A stretch of DNA of 64,000 nucleotides from Pseudomonas batumici (GCF_000820515.1 NZ_JXDG01000035.1:93157-157156), one strand, 5' to 3'; positions 38,394-48,073 are shown, counted from the first letter of the stretch. The notes: generated by a model not told the origin, from the letters alone. Made by a program: numbers and translations.

Positions 38394-38675
38394 TCAACTG
38401 GCCGCCGGCTTGCGTGGCGCTCGTGGTTTCTTCTCGGCGACGGGTTTGGCGGCGGTGGCCGGTTTCACCGGCGCTTTCGCGGCCGCGGCGGTCTTCGTGG
38501 CGGTCTTGGGCTTGACGGCAGGCTTGGCCACCGTCGGCTTTTTCGGGGCCAGCGCCTCGGCCTCCGCCAGCTTGCGCGCCATCTCCCAATGCCGGCCCTC
38601 CTGGCCCTCGGGGCGACCCTCGGATTCCCAGATCTGATAGGCAAACTCACGGATGCGTTTTTCGTCGCTACTCAT
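38394..38675 (-). CDS. DUF2934 protein with Lys/Ala-rich tail
   Basis: A 93-residue protein. Residues 1-40 (EKRIREFAYQIWESEGRPEG) are the DUF2934 motif found within Pseudomonas glycogen/trehalose clusters. The remainder is a low-complexity tail of Ala, Lys, Pro and Thr that resembles histone-H1-like or linker sequences and may bind nucleic acid or polyphosphate. The start at 38675 has a GGAG at seven bases; 38681 is too close to it. Function unknown, but position between malQ and glgX is conserved in the genus. Confidence 0.8.
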   Translation of the reverse strand: MSSDEKRIREFAYQIWESEGRPEGQEGRHWEMARKLAEAEALAPKKPTVAKPAVKPKTATKTAAAAKAPVKPATAAKPVAEKKPRAPRKPAAS

Positions 38676-38750
38676 CGCCATGCTCCTGAACTCAGGTTTG
38701 TATAAAGAGATTGACCGGGAAATCTTCGAGTGCCTCACCGCCCGGCGGAC

Positions 38751-40832
38751 TCACCGGTCACGCTCGGCGGCCTGGAGCCGGGCACAGGCCAGCAGTTCCA
38801 GGCGGCGAGCGGCATCCGTATCGTCCAGCAACTGGCCGCTGTCGCCGGGCAGGCGTCGGCACCAGTTGGGATGACTGTCGATGGTCCCGGGCAGATTGGC
38901 CTGCTCCTCGACACCCAGCACGTCCTCCAGCGGCAGCAACACCAGGGGCGCCCGGGTATGACCGAGGAAGCGCACGCTGGCGTCGAGGACCTGGTCGGTC
39001 TCGTGGGATTCATCGCGGAAATTCTGCGGGTCGTTGCTCAGCGCGCGGTGCAAGCCCTCGCGCTCGTGCTGGCGGGTTTCGCGCCAGTGATCGGCGCTGG
39101 CCTTGTCGATCAAGCCGAGCCGGATGTTCCAGTCGATATCCCGGGCATGCCACCAGCCGTTGAGGGTCGGCAGGTCGTGGGTGCTGGTGGTGGCCAGGGC
39201 GTTGTCTGGCCAGTCGAGGATCGGGCGGAAACGATGGCCGTATTCCTGCTCGAACAACAGCACGCGCATGCCAAGGATCGCGCGGGCGCTCAGTTTTTCC
39301 CGCAGGCCCTCGGGGACCGTGCCGAGGTCTTCGCCCAGCACCAGCGCCTGGTGGCGCGCGGACTCCAGGGTCAGCAGGCGCAGCAGGTCGTCCAGCGGAT
39401 AATACAGGTAGGCGCCATCGCTCGACGGTGAACCGAGGGGGATCACCCAGAGCCGTTGCAGGCCCATCACATGGTCGATGCGCAGGCCCCCGGCATGGGC
39501 GAAGTTGGCCCGCAGCATTTCGATAAAGGCCCTGAAACCGTGACGCTTCAAGCCTTCCGGGGAGAAGGCCGAGATCCCCCAGCCTTGTCCGGCGCGATTG
39601 AGACTGTCCGGCGGTGCGCCGACGGTGAGTTCGGCCAGCAGTTCGTCCTGCCGGCTCCAGGCCTGGCTGCCGCCGCCGTCGGCACCGACGGCGAGGTCGG
39701 CGATCAGGCCGATGCCCATGCCGCTGTCCCGGGCGGCCTGTTGCGCGCGCTCAAGGCAGCGGGCGATCAGCCACTGGCTGAAGGCATAGAAGCCGATCTC
39801 ATCGGCCTGCTCCGTGGCGAAGGCGGTGAGGGCCGGGTTGTCGGGATGCTGCCAGGCCGCGGGCCATTGCCGCCAGTCGGTGCTTTCGCCCCGATCCGCA
39901 CAGACCGCTTGCCGGGCTTCGAAGCGGCAATGATTTTCCAGGGCTTCGCCGCCGGCCTGGCGGAACTCGGCGAAGTCCGCGGCGAGCGGGTGGGCATCCT
40001 GGCGAAAACCGTCGTACAGCGCACGCAACAGGCACTGTTTGGCGCGGGCGGCACGCGGCCAGTCGATCAGTGGCAAGGCTTCCAGCTGGCGCAATTCGTC
40101 GGCCAGCCCCGCGGTCTCGATGGCCTGGCGCAGGGCCTGTTCGCCGAGAATCGCCTCCGGCGCCGCATAGAGACTGTTGAGGAGCAGGCGGCTGGACGGC
40201 GAATAGGGGCTGTAGCGTTGCGGGTCGCAACTGAACATGGCGTGCAACGGGCTGATCGCCAGGGCGTCGGCACCGCGCTCGCCGGCGGCGCGGGCCAGGT
40301 TCTCCAAGGCCAGGGTGTCGCCGAACCCGCCATCGCCCGACCGTTGCAGGGAGTAGAGCTGCACCGCCAGGCCCCAGGCGCGGGGTGTCGCGGTATCGGT
40401 GGCCGCCGCCATGCTGTGGCACTGCTGCGGGGCCACGGCGAGGGTGAAACGCTGGCCGTCGATATGGACGGTCTGGTAACCCACGGGAATCCTGCCCGGC
40501 AGCACCGCGTCCTGGTCGAGCTGCAAGTGCAGGAGCGTGCCGTTTTCCAGATGCACCTCGCAGCAAGTGCCGGCGGCGAAATAGCGGGACAGGTCCAGCC
40601 CCTTGTCGACGTCCGCGGTCAGCAGGGGCGGCAGGTGGTTGTGTTGCTGCGCCAGTTGCAGTTCCAGCAGGCTGTTCTCGATGGCCTGGTCACTGTCGGC
40701 GGGATGCCCCAGCCCGGCGAGGACCTTGCGCAAGGCCTCGGGCCGGACTTTCTGCGGTCGGCCATTGGCATCGATCCAGTCGACGGCCAGGCCGGCCCGA
40801 TGGGCGAGTATTTCCAGTTGCACGTCACTCAT
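38751..40832 (-). CDS. malQ: 4-alpha-glucanotransferase MalQ
   Basis: GH77 amylomaltase of 693 residues that transfers maltodextrin segments between chains. Catalytic regions are FAHAGGLRIDHVMGLQRLWV (nucleophile Asp), ALVLGEDLGTVPEGL (Glu) and STHDLPTLNGWW (Asp). The frame is open upstream to 41042, but MSDVQLEIL at 40832 follows GGAGAA and is the family start. It lies 37 bases after glgA, directly, whereas in most Pseudomonas treZ separates them. Confidence 0.95.
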   Translation of the reverse strand: MSDVQLEILAHRAGLAVDWIDANGRPQKVRPEALRKVLAGLGHPADSDQAIENSLLELQLAQQHNHLPPLLTADVDKGLDLSRYFAAGTCCEVHLENGTLLHLQLDQDAVLPGRIPVGYQTVHIDGQRFTLAVAPQQCHSMAAATDTATPRAWGLAVQLYSLQRSGDGGFGDTLALENLARAAGERGADALAISPLHAMFSCDPQRYSPYSPSSRLLLNSLYAAPEAILGEQALRQAIETAGLADELRQLEALPLIDWPRAARAKQCLLRALYDGFRQDAHPLAADFAEFRQAGGEALENHCRFEARQAVCADRGESTDWRQWPAAWQHPDNPALTAFATEQADEIGFYAFSQWLIARCLERAQQAARDSGMGIGLIADLAVGADGGGSQAWSRQDELLAELTVGAPPDSLNRAGQGWGISAFSPEGLKRHGFRAFIEMLRANFAHAGGLRIDHVMGLQRLWVIPLGSPSSDGAYLYYPLDDLLRLLTLESARHQALVLGEDLGTVPEGLREKLSARAILGMRVLLFEQEYGHRFRPILDWPDNALATTSTHDLPTLNGWWHARDIDWNIRLGLIDKASADHWRETRQHEREGLHRALSNDPQNFRDESHETDQVLDASVRFLGHTRAPLVLLPLEDVLGVEEQANLPGTIDSHPNWCRRLPGDSGQLLDDTDAARRLELLACARLQAAERDR

Positions 40833-40869
40833 GGGGGTTCTCCGGTGGGTGGCTGCGATGAAGACCTCC

Positions 40870-42435
40870 TCAGTGCTGGCCCGACCTGCTCCGGGACTTG
40901 GCGACCAGATTCTGGTACAGCTCGGCGTAGGGTTCCACGGCCTTGCACCAGTTGAACGGCGCGGCCATGGCGCGGCAACGCATGGCGTTGAGCAGCGGCG
41001 GGTAGGCGAACACCTTGAACGCCCGGCGCAACGCCTGCGCATAGCTTTCCACGGTGGACTCGTCGAACAGGAAACCGGTGACCCCGTTGTCGATGGTGTC
41101 GGCCAGCCCGCCGGTGTTGCGCGCCACCGGCAGCGAGCCGAAGCGCTGGGCGTACATCTGGCTCAGGCCGCACGGTTCATAGCGCGAAGGCATCAGCAGG
41201 AAGTCGCTGCCGGCGAACATGCGCCGGGCATCGGTTTCGTTGAAGCCGATGCGCACCCCGATCCGGCCTGGAAAGCGCAGGGCCAGTTGGCGCATGGCCT
41301 GTTCTTCTTCCGGCTCGCCGCGGCCGATGATCGCGATCTGGCCGCCTTCGGCCACGATCATTTCGCTGACCGCCTCGGTCAGGTCCAGGCCTTTCTGGTA
41401 GACCAGCCGCGAGACCACCGCGAACAGCGGCCCGCTGGAGGGATCCAGGCCGAACAGGGTGCGCACATGGTCGGCGTTGACGGCCTTGCCCTCCCAGTCG
41501 CCCGGCAGGAAGGGGCGGACCAGGTGGCTGTCGGTGGCCGCGTCCCAGCTTTCGTCGATGCCATTGGGAATGCCGCTGAGCAGGCCCTGGTGGGTCTTGC
41601 TGGCGAGGAAACCGTCCAGGCCGCAACCAAATTGCGGGGTGGTGATTTCCTGGGCGTAGGTGGCACTCACCGTGGTGATATGACTGGAGTAGGCCATGCC
41701 GGCCTTGAGGAACGACAGCTTGCCGTAGAACTCCATGCCTTCCTGCTGCAGGGCGTGGGGCGGGATCCCCAGCTCCGGGCAGCAGGCGAGGCTGACCACG
41801 CCCTGGTAGGCGAGGTTGTGAATGGTGAACAGGGTCGGGGTGCGCTGGCCGCGCCAGTGCATATAGGCCGGGGCCAGGCCGGCCGGCCAGTCGTGGGCGT
41901 GGACCAGGTCCGGGGTCCAGTGGATCTGGGCCAGGTTGGCGGCGATATCGGCGGCCGCCAGGCCCAGGCGGGCGAAGCGGATGTGGTTGTCCGGCCAGTC
42001 GCGACCGTTGTTGGCGCCATAGGGCGTGCCTTCGCGCTCATAGAGCTCGGGGCAGATCAGCACATAGATCACCAGGCCGTCGGGCAGGTCCATGCGGCCG
42101 ATCTTGCAGGGTGGCAACGCGGCGTGGCCGCCCAGTTCGCCGATGATATGGATCGGGTTGTCGCTGTGGATCACCTGCGGGTAACCGGGAATCAGCACCC
42201 GCACATCATGCAGGTGATGCATGGCCCGTGGCAGGGCGGCGGACACATCGCCCAGGCCACCGGTCTTGACCAGGTCGGCGAACTCGGAGGTGACGAACAG
42301 CACCTTTTTCTTGTCCGGATTGACAGCGGCTGCCGTCAACACAGGTTTTCCTCCCGCCAAGGGGGCTGACACGGGGACCGCTTCGCTGGCCTGATTAAAA
42401 TGCTCTTCCTGAGTTTCCAACGCAGCGTTGATCAT
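40870..42435 (-). CDS. glgA: Glycogen synthase GlgA
   Basis: GT5 glycogen synthase of 521 residues, adding glucose from ADP-glucose to glycogen. It contains the ADP-glucose binding motif KTGGLGDVSAALPRAM and the C-terminal PSRYEPCGLSQMYAQRFG with NTGGLADTIDNG. There is a roughly 40-residue N-terminal extension before KKKVLFVTSEF that is typical of pseudomonads. The ATG at 42435 has GGGAGAGG. It heads the minus-strand cluster. Confidence 0.95.
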   Translation of the reverse strand: MINAALETQEEHFNQASEAVPVSAPLAGGKPVLTAAAVNPDKKKVLFVTSEFADLVKTGGLGDVSAALPRAMHHLHDVRVLIPGYPQVIHSDNPIHIIGELGGHAALPPCKIGRMDLPDGLVIYVLICPELYEREGTPYGANNGRDWPDNHIRFARLGLAAADIAANLAQIHWTPDLVHAHDWPAGLAPAYMHWRGQRTPTLFTIHNLAYQGVVSLACCPELGIPPHALQQEGMEFYGKLSFLKAGMAYSSHITTVSATYAQEITTPQFGCGLDGFLASKTHQGLLSGIPNGIDESWDAATDSHLVRPFLPGDWEGKAVNADHVRTLFGLDPSSGPLFAVVSRLVYQKGLDLTEAVSEMIVAEGGQIAIIGRGEPEEEQAMRQLALRFPGRIGVRIGFNETDARRMFAGSDFLLMPSRYEPCGLSQMYAQRFGSLPVARNTGGLADTIDNGVTGFLFDESTVESYAQALRRAFKVFAYPPLLNAMRCRAMAAPFNWCKAVEPYAELYQNLVAKSRSRSGQH

Positions 42436-43015
42436 GTGCCTCTCCCGATTTATTTGATCTGGTTCATCCTTTCTTTCATACAACGTGCCCAAACCGCTTC
42501 CTTTGGTCGGACACACCGCTTGCGCGAAACTGGGCGAAGGACGTCCAGCGCACGGCGGCAAGAAAGTGCGAGGGGAGCCCCTGTCCGTAATCCCCCCGGA
42601 ACAGAGGCCCTACCTTTGACCTGACCGACCGCCGTTGCAGAAGTTTCGACTTTTTGTCGCAGGAATGACCGAGCGGTCAGCAGGCCCGAAAAACAGTGTA
42701 GGAGAGATGTTGCCGCCGTGAAGGGCGTTGTTTAGACGAATATTGGGAAAATGCAGCGCGTTTGATTCAAGTCACAGGCGACCATGCTGCCATCTGGAAC
42801 GGACGTCCATGAACGGCTGCACCCCGCTGGCGCGGGCTCGAAACCCAAACGCTCAAGGATGGTGCGTGGGTGTCCCGGGAGAGTGCGTGGTACGCCCAGA
42901 TATAGAGCCCGCCGATTTGCTTCCGGGTCACCTGGTCGAGGAACCGCCGCAGGCTGTGGTCGGTCAGGCCACGGCCGGTCAGCCAGGACCCGTTGCCGGG
43001 CCCTGGCACCATGGC
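42436..43015. other. Intergenic region upstream of glgA
   Basis: About 580 bases upstream of glgA and downstream of the dehydrogenase gene, both minus. The part next to glgA should contain its promoter. An 81-codon open frame on the minus strand (42767-43012) and an overlapping one on plus show no recognisable protein, so no gene is called. Confidence 0.45.
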
Positions 43016-43969
43016 TTAACTCAGGAGCCGGATCGGCTGCCCGGCCGCCCAGGCCTGGATGTCTTCGATCATCTGGCTGTAGAAGAGCCGGTAGTTGTTC
43101 TGGCTGACGTAGCCCACATGGGGCGTTGCCAGGACGTTGTCCAGAGTGCGGAACGGATGGTCGACCGGCAGCGGTTCCTGTTCGAAGACATCCAGGGCGG
43201 CGCCGGCCAGCCGGCCTTGCTCAAGCGCGGCGATCAGCGCCTGTTCGTCGACGATCGGCCCGCGTGCGGTGTTGATCAGGTAGGCCGAGGGTTTCATCCA
43301 GCCCAGCGCCTGGGCGTCCACCAGGCCGCGGGAGCGCTCGCTGAGCACCAGGTGCACGGAGAGCAGGTCGGCCTGCTTGAACAGTTCGGCCTTGCTGACG
43401 TACTCCACGCCGGATTCGGCGGCTCGTTCGGCGGTGAGGTTCTCGCTCCAGGCGATGACCCGCATGCCGAACGCCTTGCCGTAGCCGGCGATGCGCTGGC
43501 CGATGCTGCCCAGGCCGAGAATCCCCAGGCTCTTGCCATACAGGTCGCCGCCCAGGCCCTGCTGCCAGTGTCCGGCGCGCAGGGAATGGGCTTCCTTGAG
43601 GAGATTGCGGCTGACGGCCATGATCAATGCCCAGGTCAGTTCCGGCGCCGCCTGTTTGTAGCTCTCGGTGCCGCAGACCTGGATACCCAGCGCGTTGGCG
43701 GCCTTGATGTCGAGGGCGGCATTGCGCATGCCGCCGGTCACCAGCAGCTTCAGGCGGGGCAGTTGGCGCAGCAGGGCCTCGTTGAACGGGCTGCGTTCGC
43801 GCATCACGCAGATCACCTCGAAACCGCCCAGGCGCTCGGCCATGGTGGCGGTATCGGCCGGGTAGTCGTGGAGAAAACTCACCTGGCCCACGGCGCTCAA
43901 GGCGCTCCAGTCCACGGCGTTGGCGGCCACGCCTTGCCAGTCATCGATTACCGCGATCTGCAGGGTCAT
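43016..43969 (-). CDS. D-2-hydroxyacid dehydrogenase
   Basis: NAD-dependent D-2-hydroxyacid dehydrogenase of 317 residues. It has the Rossmann motif LGILGLGSIGQRIA, the catalytic Arg in LINTARGPIVDE, Glu in DVFEQEPLP and His in ATPHVGYVS. The N-terminal substrate domain carries VICVMRERSPFNEALL. The substrate is open (glycerate, phosphoglycerate-like or other 2-hydroxy acid). The start at 43969 follows GAGGAA; the frame is open well upstream into the next gene and that part is not coding. It follows the hydrolase gene by 14 bases and is likely cotranscribed. Confidence 0.88.
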   Translation of the reverse strand: MTLQIAVIDDWQGVAANAVDWSALSAVGQVSFLHDYPADTATMAERLGGFEVICVMRERSPFNEALLRQLPRLKLLVTGGMRNAALDIKAANALGIQVCGTESYKQAAPELTWALIMAVSRNLLKEAHSLRAGHWQQGLGGDLYGKSLGILGLGSIGQRIAGYGKAFGMRVIAWSENLTAERAAESGVEYVSKAELFKQADLLSVHLVLSERSRGLVDAQALGWMKPSAYLINTARGPIVDEQALIAALEQGRLAGAALDVFEQEPLPVDHPFRTLDNVLATPHVGYVSQNNYRLFYSQMIEDIQAWAAGQPIRLLS

Positions 43970-43983
43970 TCGTTGTTTCCTCG

Positions 43984-45003
43984 TCAGGGTTGGCTGGCCA
44001 GCCAGTCGAGCAGGGCCTTGTGGAAACGCGCCGGTTCTTCCATCTGCGGCGCATGGCCCAGGCCGGGGAACTCCACCAGGGTCGACTGCGGGATCAGTTT
44101 CGCCACCTGTTTGCCCAGCACGTCGTAGTGACCGATGCGCGCCTTGACCTCGGGCGGCGCGATGTCGCTGCCGATGGCCGTGGTGTCGGCGGTGCCGATC
44201 AGCAACAGGGTGGGCATCTTCAGGTCCTTGAACTCGTAATAGACCGGCTGGGTGAAGATCATGTCGTAGATCAGCGCCGAGTTCCAGGCGACCGCGACGT
44301 GACCGGGGCCTTTGTTCAGGCCGGCGAGCATATCGACCCAGCGGTCGAACTCGGGTTTCCAGTGGCCGGCGTAATAGGTGTTGCGTTCGTAGTTGCGGAT
44401 GCCCTCGGCGTTGAGTTTCAGCTCGCGTTCGTTCCATTGGTCGACGGTCCGGTAGGGCACACCGAGGGCTTTCCAGTCTTCCAGGCCGATGGGGTTGACC
44501 AGCGCCAGGCGTTCGACCTGTTGCGGGTAGAGCAGGGCATAGCGGGTGGCGAGCATGCCGCCGGTGGAATGACCCAGGATCAGGGTTTTCTGGATGCCGA
44601 GTTTTTCCAGCAGGGCGTGGGTGTTGTTCGCCAGTTGCTGGAAGCTGTATTGATAGTGGTCGGGTTTGCTGGAGGTGCAGAAACCGATCTGGTCCGGGGC
44701 GATCACGCGGTAACCGGCGGCGCTCAGGGCCTTGATGGAGGAGTCCCAGGTGGCGCCGCAGAAATTCTTGCCGTGCATCAGCACGATGTTCTGGCCGTTG
44801 GCCTTGCCGCTGGGCTGGACGTCCATGTAACCCATCTGCAGGGATTTACCCTGGGACTGGAAGGCGAAATGCTGCACTGGATAGGGGTATTCGAAACCTT
44901 GCAGTTCCGGGCCGTAGGCCGGGCCTTCGGCGGCGTGGGACAGGACGGGGAGGGAGGCGGCCAGGAACAGGCCGCCGAGCACGAGGGCGCGGGCATTCGA
45001 CAT
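43984..45003 (-). CDS. Exported alpha/beta hydrolase
   Basis: A 339-residue alpha/beta-hydrolase with a signal peptide (about 1-25, SHAAE). The oxyanion HGKNF is followed by the nucleophile elbow GHSTGG with S146, the acid in the LLLIGTADTTAIG region and the catalytic His in GLGHAPQMEEP. Probably a periplasmic esterase or haloalkane-type hydrolase; its substrate is unknown. A GGAGAT ribosome site supports the ATG at 45003. Confidence 0.85.
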   Translation of the reverse strand: MSNARALVLGGLFLAASLPVLSHAAEGPAYGPELQGFEYPYPVQHFAFQSQGKSLQMGYMDVQPSGKANGQNIVLMHGKNFCGATWDSSIKALSAAGYRVIAPDQIGFCTSSKPDHYQYSFQQLANNTHALLEKLGIQKTLILGHSTGGMLATRYALLYPQQVERLALVNPIGLEDWKALGVPYRTVDQWNERELKLNAEGIRNYERNTYYAGHWKPEFDRWVDMLAGLNKGPGHVAVAWNSALIYDMIFTQPVYYEFKDLKMPTLLLIGTADTTAIGSDIAPPEVKARIGHYDVLGKQVAKLIPQSTLVEFPGLGHAPQMEEPARFHKALLDWLASQP

Positions 45004-45619
45004 AAGGGATCTCCAGAAGAATGGGACCGATGCTGGTGAGCGGCGATTAACCCTGGATTAACATGCGCATAATCAATCCATAGCATTGGAGGTCTGCGGG
45101 TAAAGCCGACTGCGACCTCGGGTCGCTCCTCGTTTCTTTCATCTTACCCGGTCGTGGATGTAAGACTTTTCCTGCAATATTTAGTGTGCTTTTCTCTAAA
45201 TGGTTTTCTCTTTTCCTATGACTTCTAGATCATCACGGGTTTGTTGAGTGTTGCCCAAAACCGATTCTCTCTTGGTGTCAAAAATATATCGGGTTAGTTG
45301 TGAATCTCGTAAGTTTTAGTGCTTCTTATTTTTGTAATATTCTGAAATAAATGATAGCCCCAGAGGGCTCAGCTCCTTTGGGCTGCATGTTACCTAGGAT
45401 GTAGAGCGATTCCTTGGCAAAAAAATAGGCAATTGATTGTTGTGCTGGTTTTTTGACGTAAAATCAGTGGTTGACAGAGCATTTTTTCTGCGCCTAAAGT
45501 CCTTTCCATAAACAAAAGATTTATTCGTACGAAATAACAATTGCGCGTGTGTTTATCTCTCGTTTACGTGTGATGAATCCATAACATAAAAAGCTTTTGG
45601 ACGGGCGTGGTGGTGCGAC
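45004..45619. other. AT-rich boundary region before the biosynthetic cluster
   Basis: About 616 bases. From about 45160 the sequence turns sharply AT-rich (bases 45301-45360 have 17 G or C of 60) in an otherwise GC-rich window. It contains no recognisable gene. The change marks the left edge of the putatively acquired cluster. The divergent hydrolase promoter and the cluster promoter should both lie here. Confidence 0.6.
45471..45500 (+). promoter_or_regulatory. Sigma-70-like promoter candidate of the cluster
   Basis: TTGACA at 45471-45476 and TAAAGT at 45495-45500 with an 18-base spacer. It would give an mRNA leader of about 110 bases ahead of the LeuRS gene. Judged by eye only. Confidence 0.35.
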
Positions 45620-48073
45620 ATGGATAACGATCAATTTAGAGGTAAGTGGCAGCGACGTTGGGTGGAAGGCAATGTATTCGCCGTCGATAATTTTGTCGAT
45701 AAACCCACTTATTATGTGCTTGATATGTTTCCCTATCCATCGGGCAATGGTTTGCATGTTGGGCATGCCGTTGGTTATATCGGAACGGATATTGTTGCGC
45801 GTAAAAAAAGAATGGATGGGTTCAATGTGCTGCATCCCATGGGTTGGGATGCGTTTGGCTTGCCTGCAGAGCAATACGCTATAAAGACCGGTGTGCATCC
45901 CGCCGAAGTGACACGGATAAACTGCCAGAACTTCAAGCGGCAGCTTATGCTGATGGGCTTAAGCTATGACTGGGGCCGGGAAGTCAATACATCTGATAAA
46001 AAGTACTATCGGTGGACTCAGTTTCTTTTTCTCAAGTTGTATGAGCGTGGTTTGGTGTATGAGAAAGAGGAAAGTGTCTGGTGGTGTGAAGCACTTCAAA
46101 CCGTTCTGGCGAATGAAGAAGTTATCGATGGGCGTTCTGAACGTGGTGATTACCCCTGCATCAAAAAACCGCTAAAGCAATGGATGGTGAAAATCACTGA
46201 ATACGCTGAGCGCTTGTTAGCTGATCTGGATCAGCTCAATTGGCCGGAGTCGGTCAAAAAAATGCAGCGTGAATGGATTGGGCGTACCGAGGGTGTCGAT
46301 CTCGATCTCCTCGTGCAGGAGGACGCGGCCAGTTCCCTCACTTTGTTTATCTCAGAGGCCGAAACACTTTATGGCATCAACGCCGTATTTCTGTGCCCTG
46401 AACACCCCTACGTAAAAGAACTCTGTCGGGTTCATGACAGTGACCTCTCCACCCGGATTGCCGACTTGCAGGACCCAAAGGTCGCAGTAGACGGCCTGTC
46501 TTTGCAGCGCCACGTACGTCATCCACTGACGGGAGCACCGTTGCCCATTTATATCGTCAACTACCTGGCGTTCGATGGTAGAGAGCAGGCGATATTCTCT
46601 GTACCAGAAACTGATCCCAAAGCCTCGTCTTTGTGCAAGCATTTCGGTTTGCCCTACATTTCTGTTCTCGATGAGGCCAATATGCGGGCCTGCCTCAAAA
46701 ATTCCGGGGTCTTTAGCGGTCTCTCCAGGCCCGAAGCTCGTGGGCGGATCGAAGCTGAGCTCATAGGCAATCATGGAGCCGTCAGCAGAGTTCGTTACAG
46801 GATGCGTGACTGGCTGTTCTCCAGGCAGAGGTACTGGGGTGAACCTTTTCCACTATACCGGGACTGTAACGGTAACGTGGTTGCGGCTAACCATGGGGAG
46901 CTGCCGATCGAGTTGCCGACGGTCGAGAGTTTCCGCCCAAGTGCCGACGGTACCAGTCCGCTGCAGTGCGCGCAGGACTGGGTGAACTGCAAAGATGCTG
47001 CTGATAACCCGCTATACCGGGTCACTGACACCATGCCTGGATGGGCCGGATCGTGCTGGTATTTTCTGCGGTTCATGGATCCGCACAACGAAGCCGAACC
47101 GTTCTCGGCAGCGAGTATGGAGTACTGGAAACAGGTCGATCTGTACGTTGGTGGGGCGGCCCATGCGACTATGCACCTGCTTTATGCAAGATTTTGGCAC
47201 AAGGTGCTTTTCGATGTCGGCCTGGTGAATTTCGATGAGCCCTTCAAGACGCTCTATAACCAGGGATTAGTGACTGCCGATGCATTCAAGGACGGGACCG
47301 GTCGGATAGTGGCGGTGGATGAAGCCGAGTATCGGGCAGGCAAGTACTGGTTAAAGAATAGCGATCACGAGTTGCACGTGTTCAATACCAAGATGTCAAA
47401 ATCCCTTTTGAACGTGGTCGTGCCAGACGACATCATTCGTGAGTTTGGAGTCGATACCTTTCGTATTTACATGATGTTCATGGGACCGCTCGGGCAGAGC
47501 AAAAAGTGGGATGTAAAAGGTATAAAGGGATGTGAGCGGTTCCTTAATAGGGTCCTGAGCATTTTCACCGATGGTCTTGAGTCCGGCGCTTCTTGCAGCG
47601 AACCTGCGGCTTCGGACCAGCATCCGCTGGAGATGCAGTGGGGAAAAACCCTCGCCAAGGTCGATGCGTCCTTTGTGACCTTGAACTTCAATACTGCGAT
47701 TGCCGCGTTTATGGAGTTCATGAATCAGGCCGAGAAGCACAAGGCCTATTTCTTCGAACGTATAGGCGCTGACTTTGTGAAGGCCCTGTTCCCCTTTGCC
47801 CCTCATGTGTGCTCTGAAATCTGGGAGCGTTTGGGCTACCGCAATATCGACTATGTACAGTGGCCCGCTGCGCGGGTGCGCCCGGTCAGGGCGACTCGGA
47901 TCTACATCAATGGCAAATATATGGACGACCTGGTGGAGGGGACAGGTGAGGAACTGATTGACGTCGATCTTGCTCGGAGCAAGGTCTTCGATGCCCTGAA
48001 AGGATGTGCAGTGACCAAGGTGATCTATGTGCCAAACCAAATCGTGAATTTTCTTGGCAGTTATGAAACCTGA
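45620..48073 (+). CDS. leuS: Second leucyl-tRNA synthetase, divergent, editing site altered
   Basis: Full-length class Ia LeuRS of 817 residues, attaching Leu to tRNA. HIGH is HVGH at 46-49 within YPSGNGLHVGH, and KMSKS is intact at 591-595. The CP1 editing domain is present, but the T-rich motif, TTRPDT in E. coli, reads ISEAET at 244-249; the universal editing Asp is kept (D332). In the synthetic site the usual GGxEHAxxHLLY is GGAAHATMHLLY, so the Glu is Ala514. The C-terminal end KVIYVPNQIVNFLG matches LeuRS. Phrases such as TDTMPGWAGSCWYFLRFMDP resemble Bacteroidetes-type LeuRS rather than the gammaproteobacterial type, so transfer is likely. Role: self-immunity or leucyl-tRNA supply for the cluster. 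Confidence 0.93.
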   Translation: MDNDQFRGKWQRRWVEGNVFAVDNFVDKPTYYVLDMFPYPSGNGLHVGHAVGYIGTDIVARKKRMDGFNVLHPMGWDAFGLPAEQYAIKTGVHPAEVTRINCQNFKRQLMLMGLSYDWGREVNTSDKKYYRWTQFLFLKLYERGLVYEKEESVWWCEALQTVLANEEVIDGRSERGDYPCIKKPLKQWMVKITEYAERLLADLDQLNWPESVKKMQREWIGRTEGVDLDLLVQEDAASSLTLFISEAETLYGINAVFLCPEHPYVKELCRVHDSDLSTRIADLQDPKVAVDGLSLQRHVRHPLTGAPLPIYIVNYLAFDGREQAIFSVPETDPKASSLCKHFGLPYISVLDEANMRACLKNSGVFSGLSRPEARGRIEAELIGNHGAVSRVRYRMRDWLFSRQRYWGEPFPLYRDCNGNVVAANHGELPIELPTVESFRPSADGTSPLQCAQDWVNCKDAADNPLYRVTDTMPGWAGSCWYFLRFMDPHNEAEPFSAASMEYWKQVDLYVGGAAHATMHLLYARFWHKVLFDVGLVNFDEPFKTLYNQGLVTADAFKDGTGRIVAVDEAEYRAGKYWLKNSDHELHVFNTKMSKSLLNVVVPDDIIREFGVDTFRIYMMFMGPLGQSKKWDVKGIKGCERFLNRVLSIFTDGLESGASCSEPAASDQHPLEMQWGKTLAKVDASFVTLNFNTAIAAFMEFMNQAEKHKAYFFERIGADFVKALFPFAPHVCSEIWERLGYRNIDYVQWPAARVRPVRATRIYINGKYMDDLVEGTGEELIDVDLARSKVFDALKGCAVTKVIYVPNQIVNFLGSYET

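Noticed and set aside
36362..42369. Long plus-strand frames opposite glgX, malQ and glgA
   Set aside because: Shadow frames; the minus-strand genes have full catalytic motifs, ribosome sites and standard lengths.
42767..43012. An 81-codon minus-strand frame downstream of the dehydrogenase
   Set aside because: Some amphipathic segments, but no ribosome site or recognisable family; too little evidence.
45004..45619. tRNA or attachment site at the left edge of the acquired block
   Set aside because: No tRNA fold and no flanking direct repeat could be found by eye.
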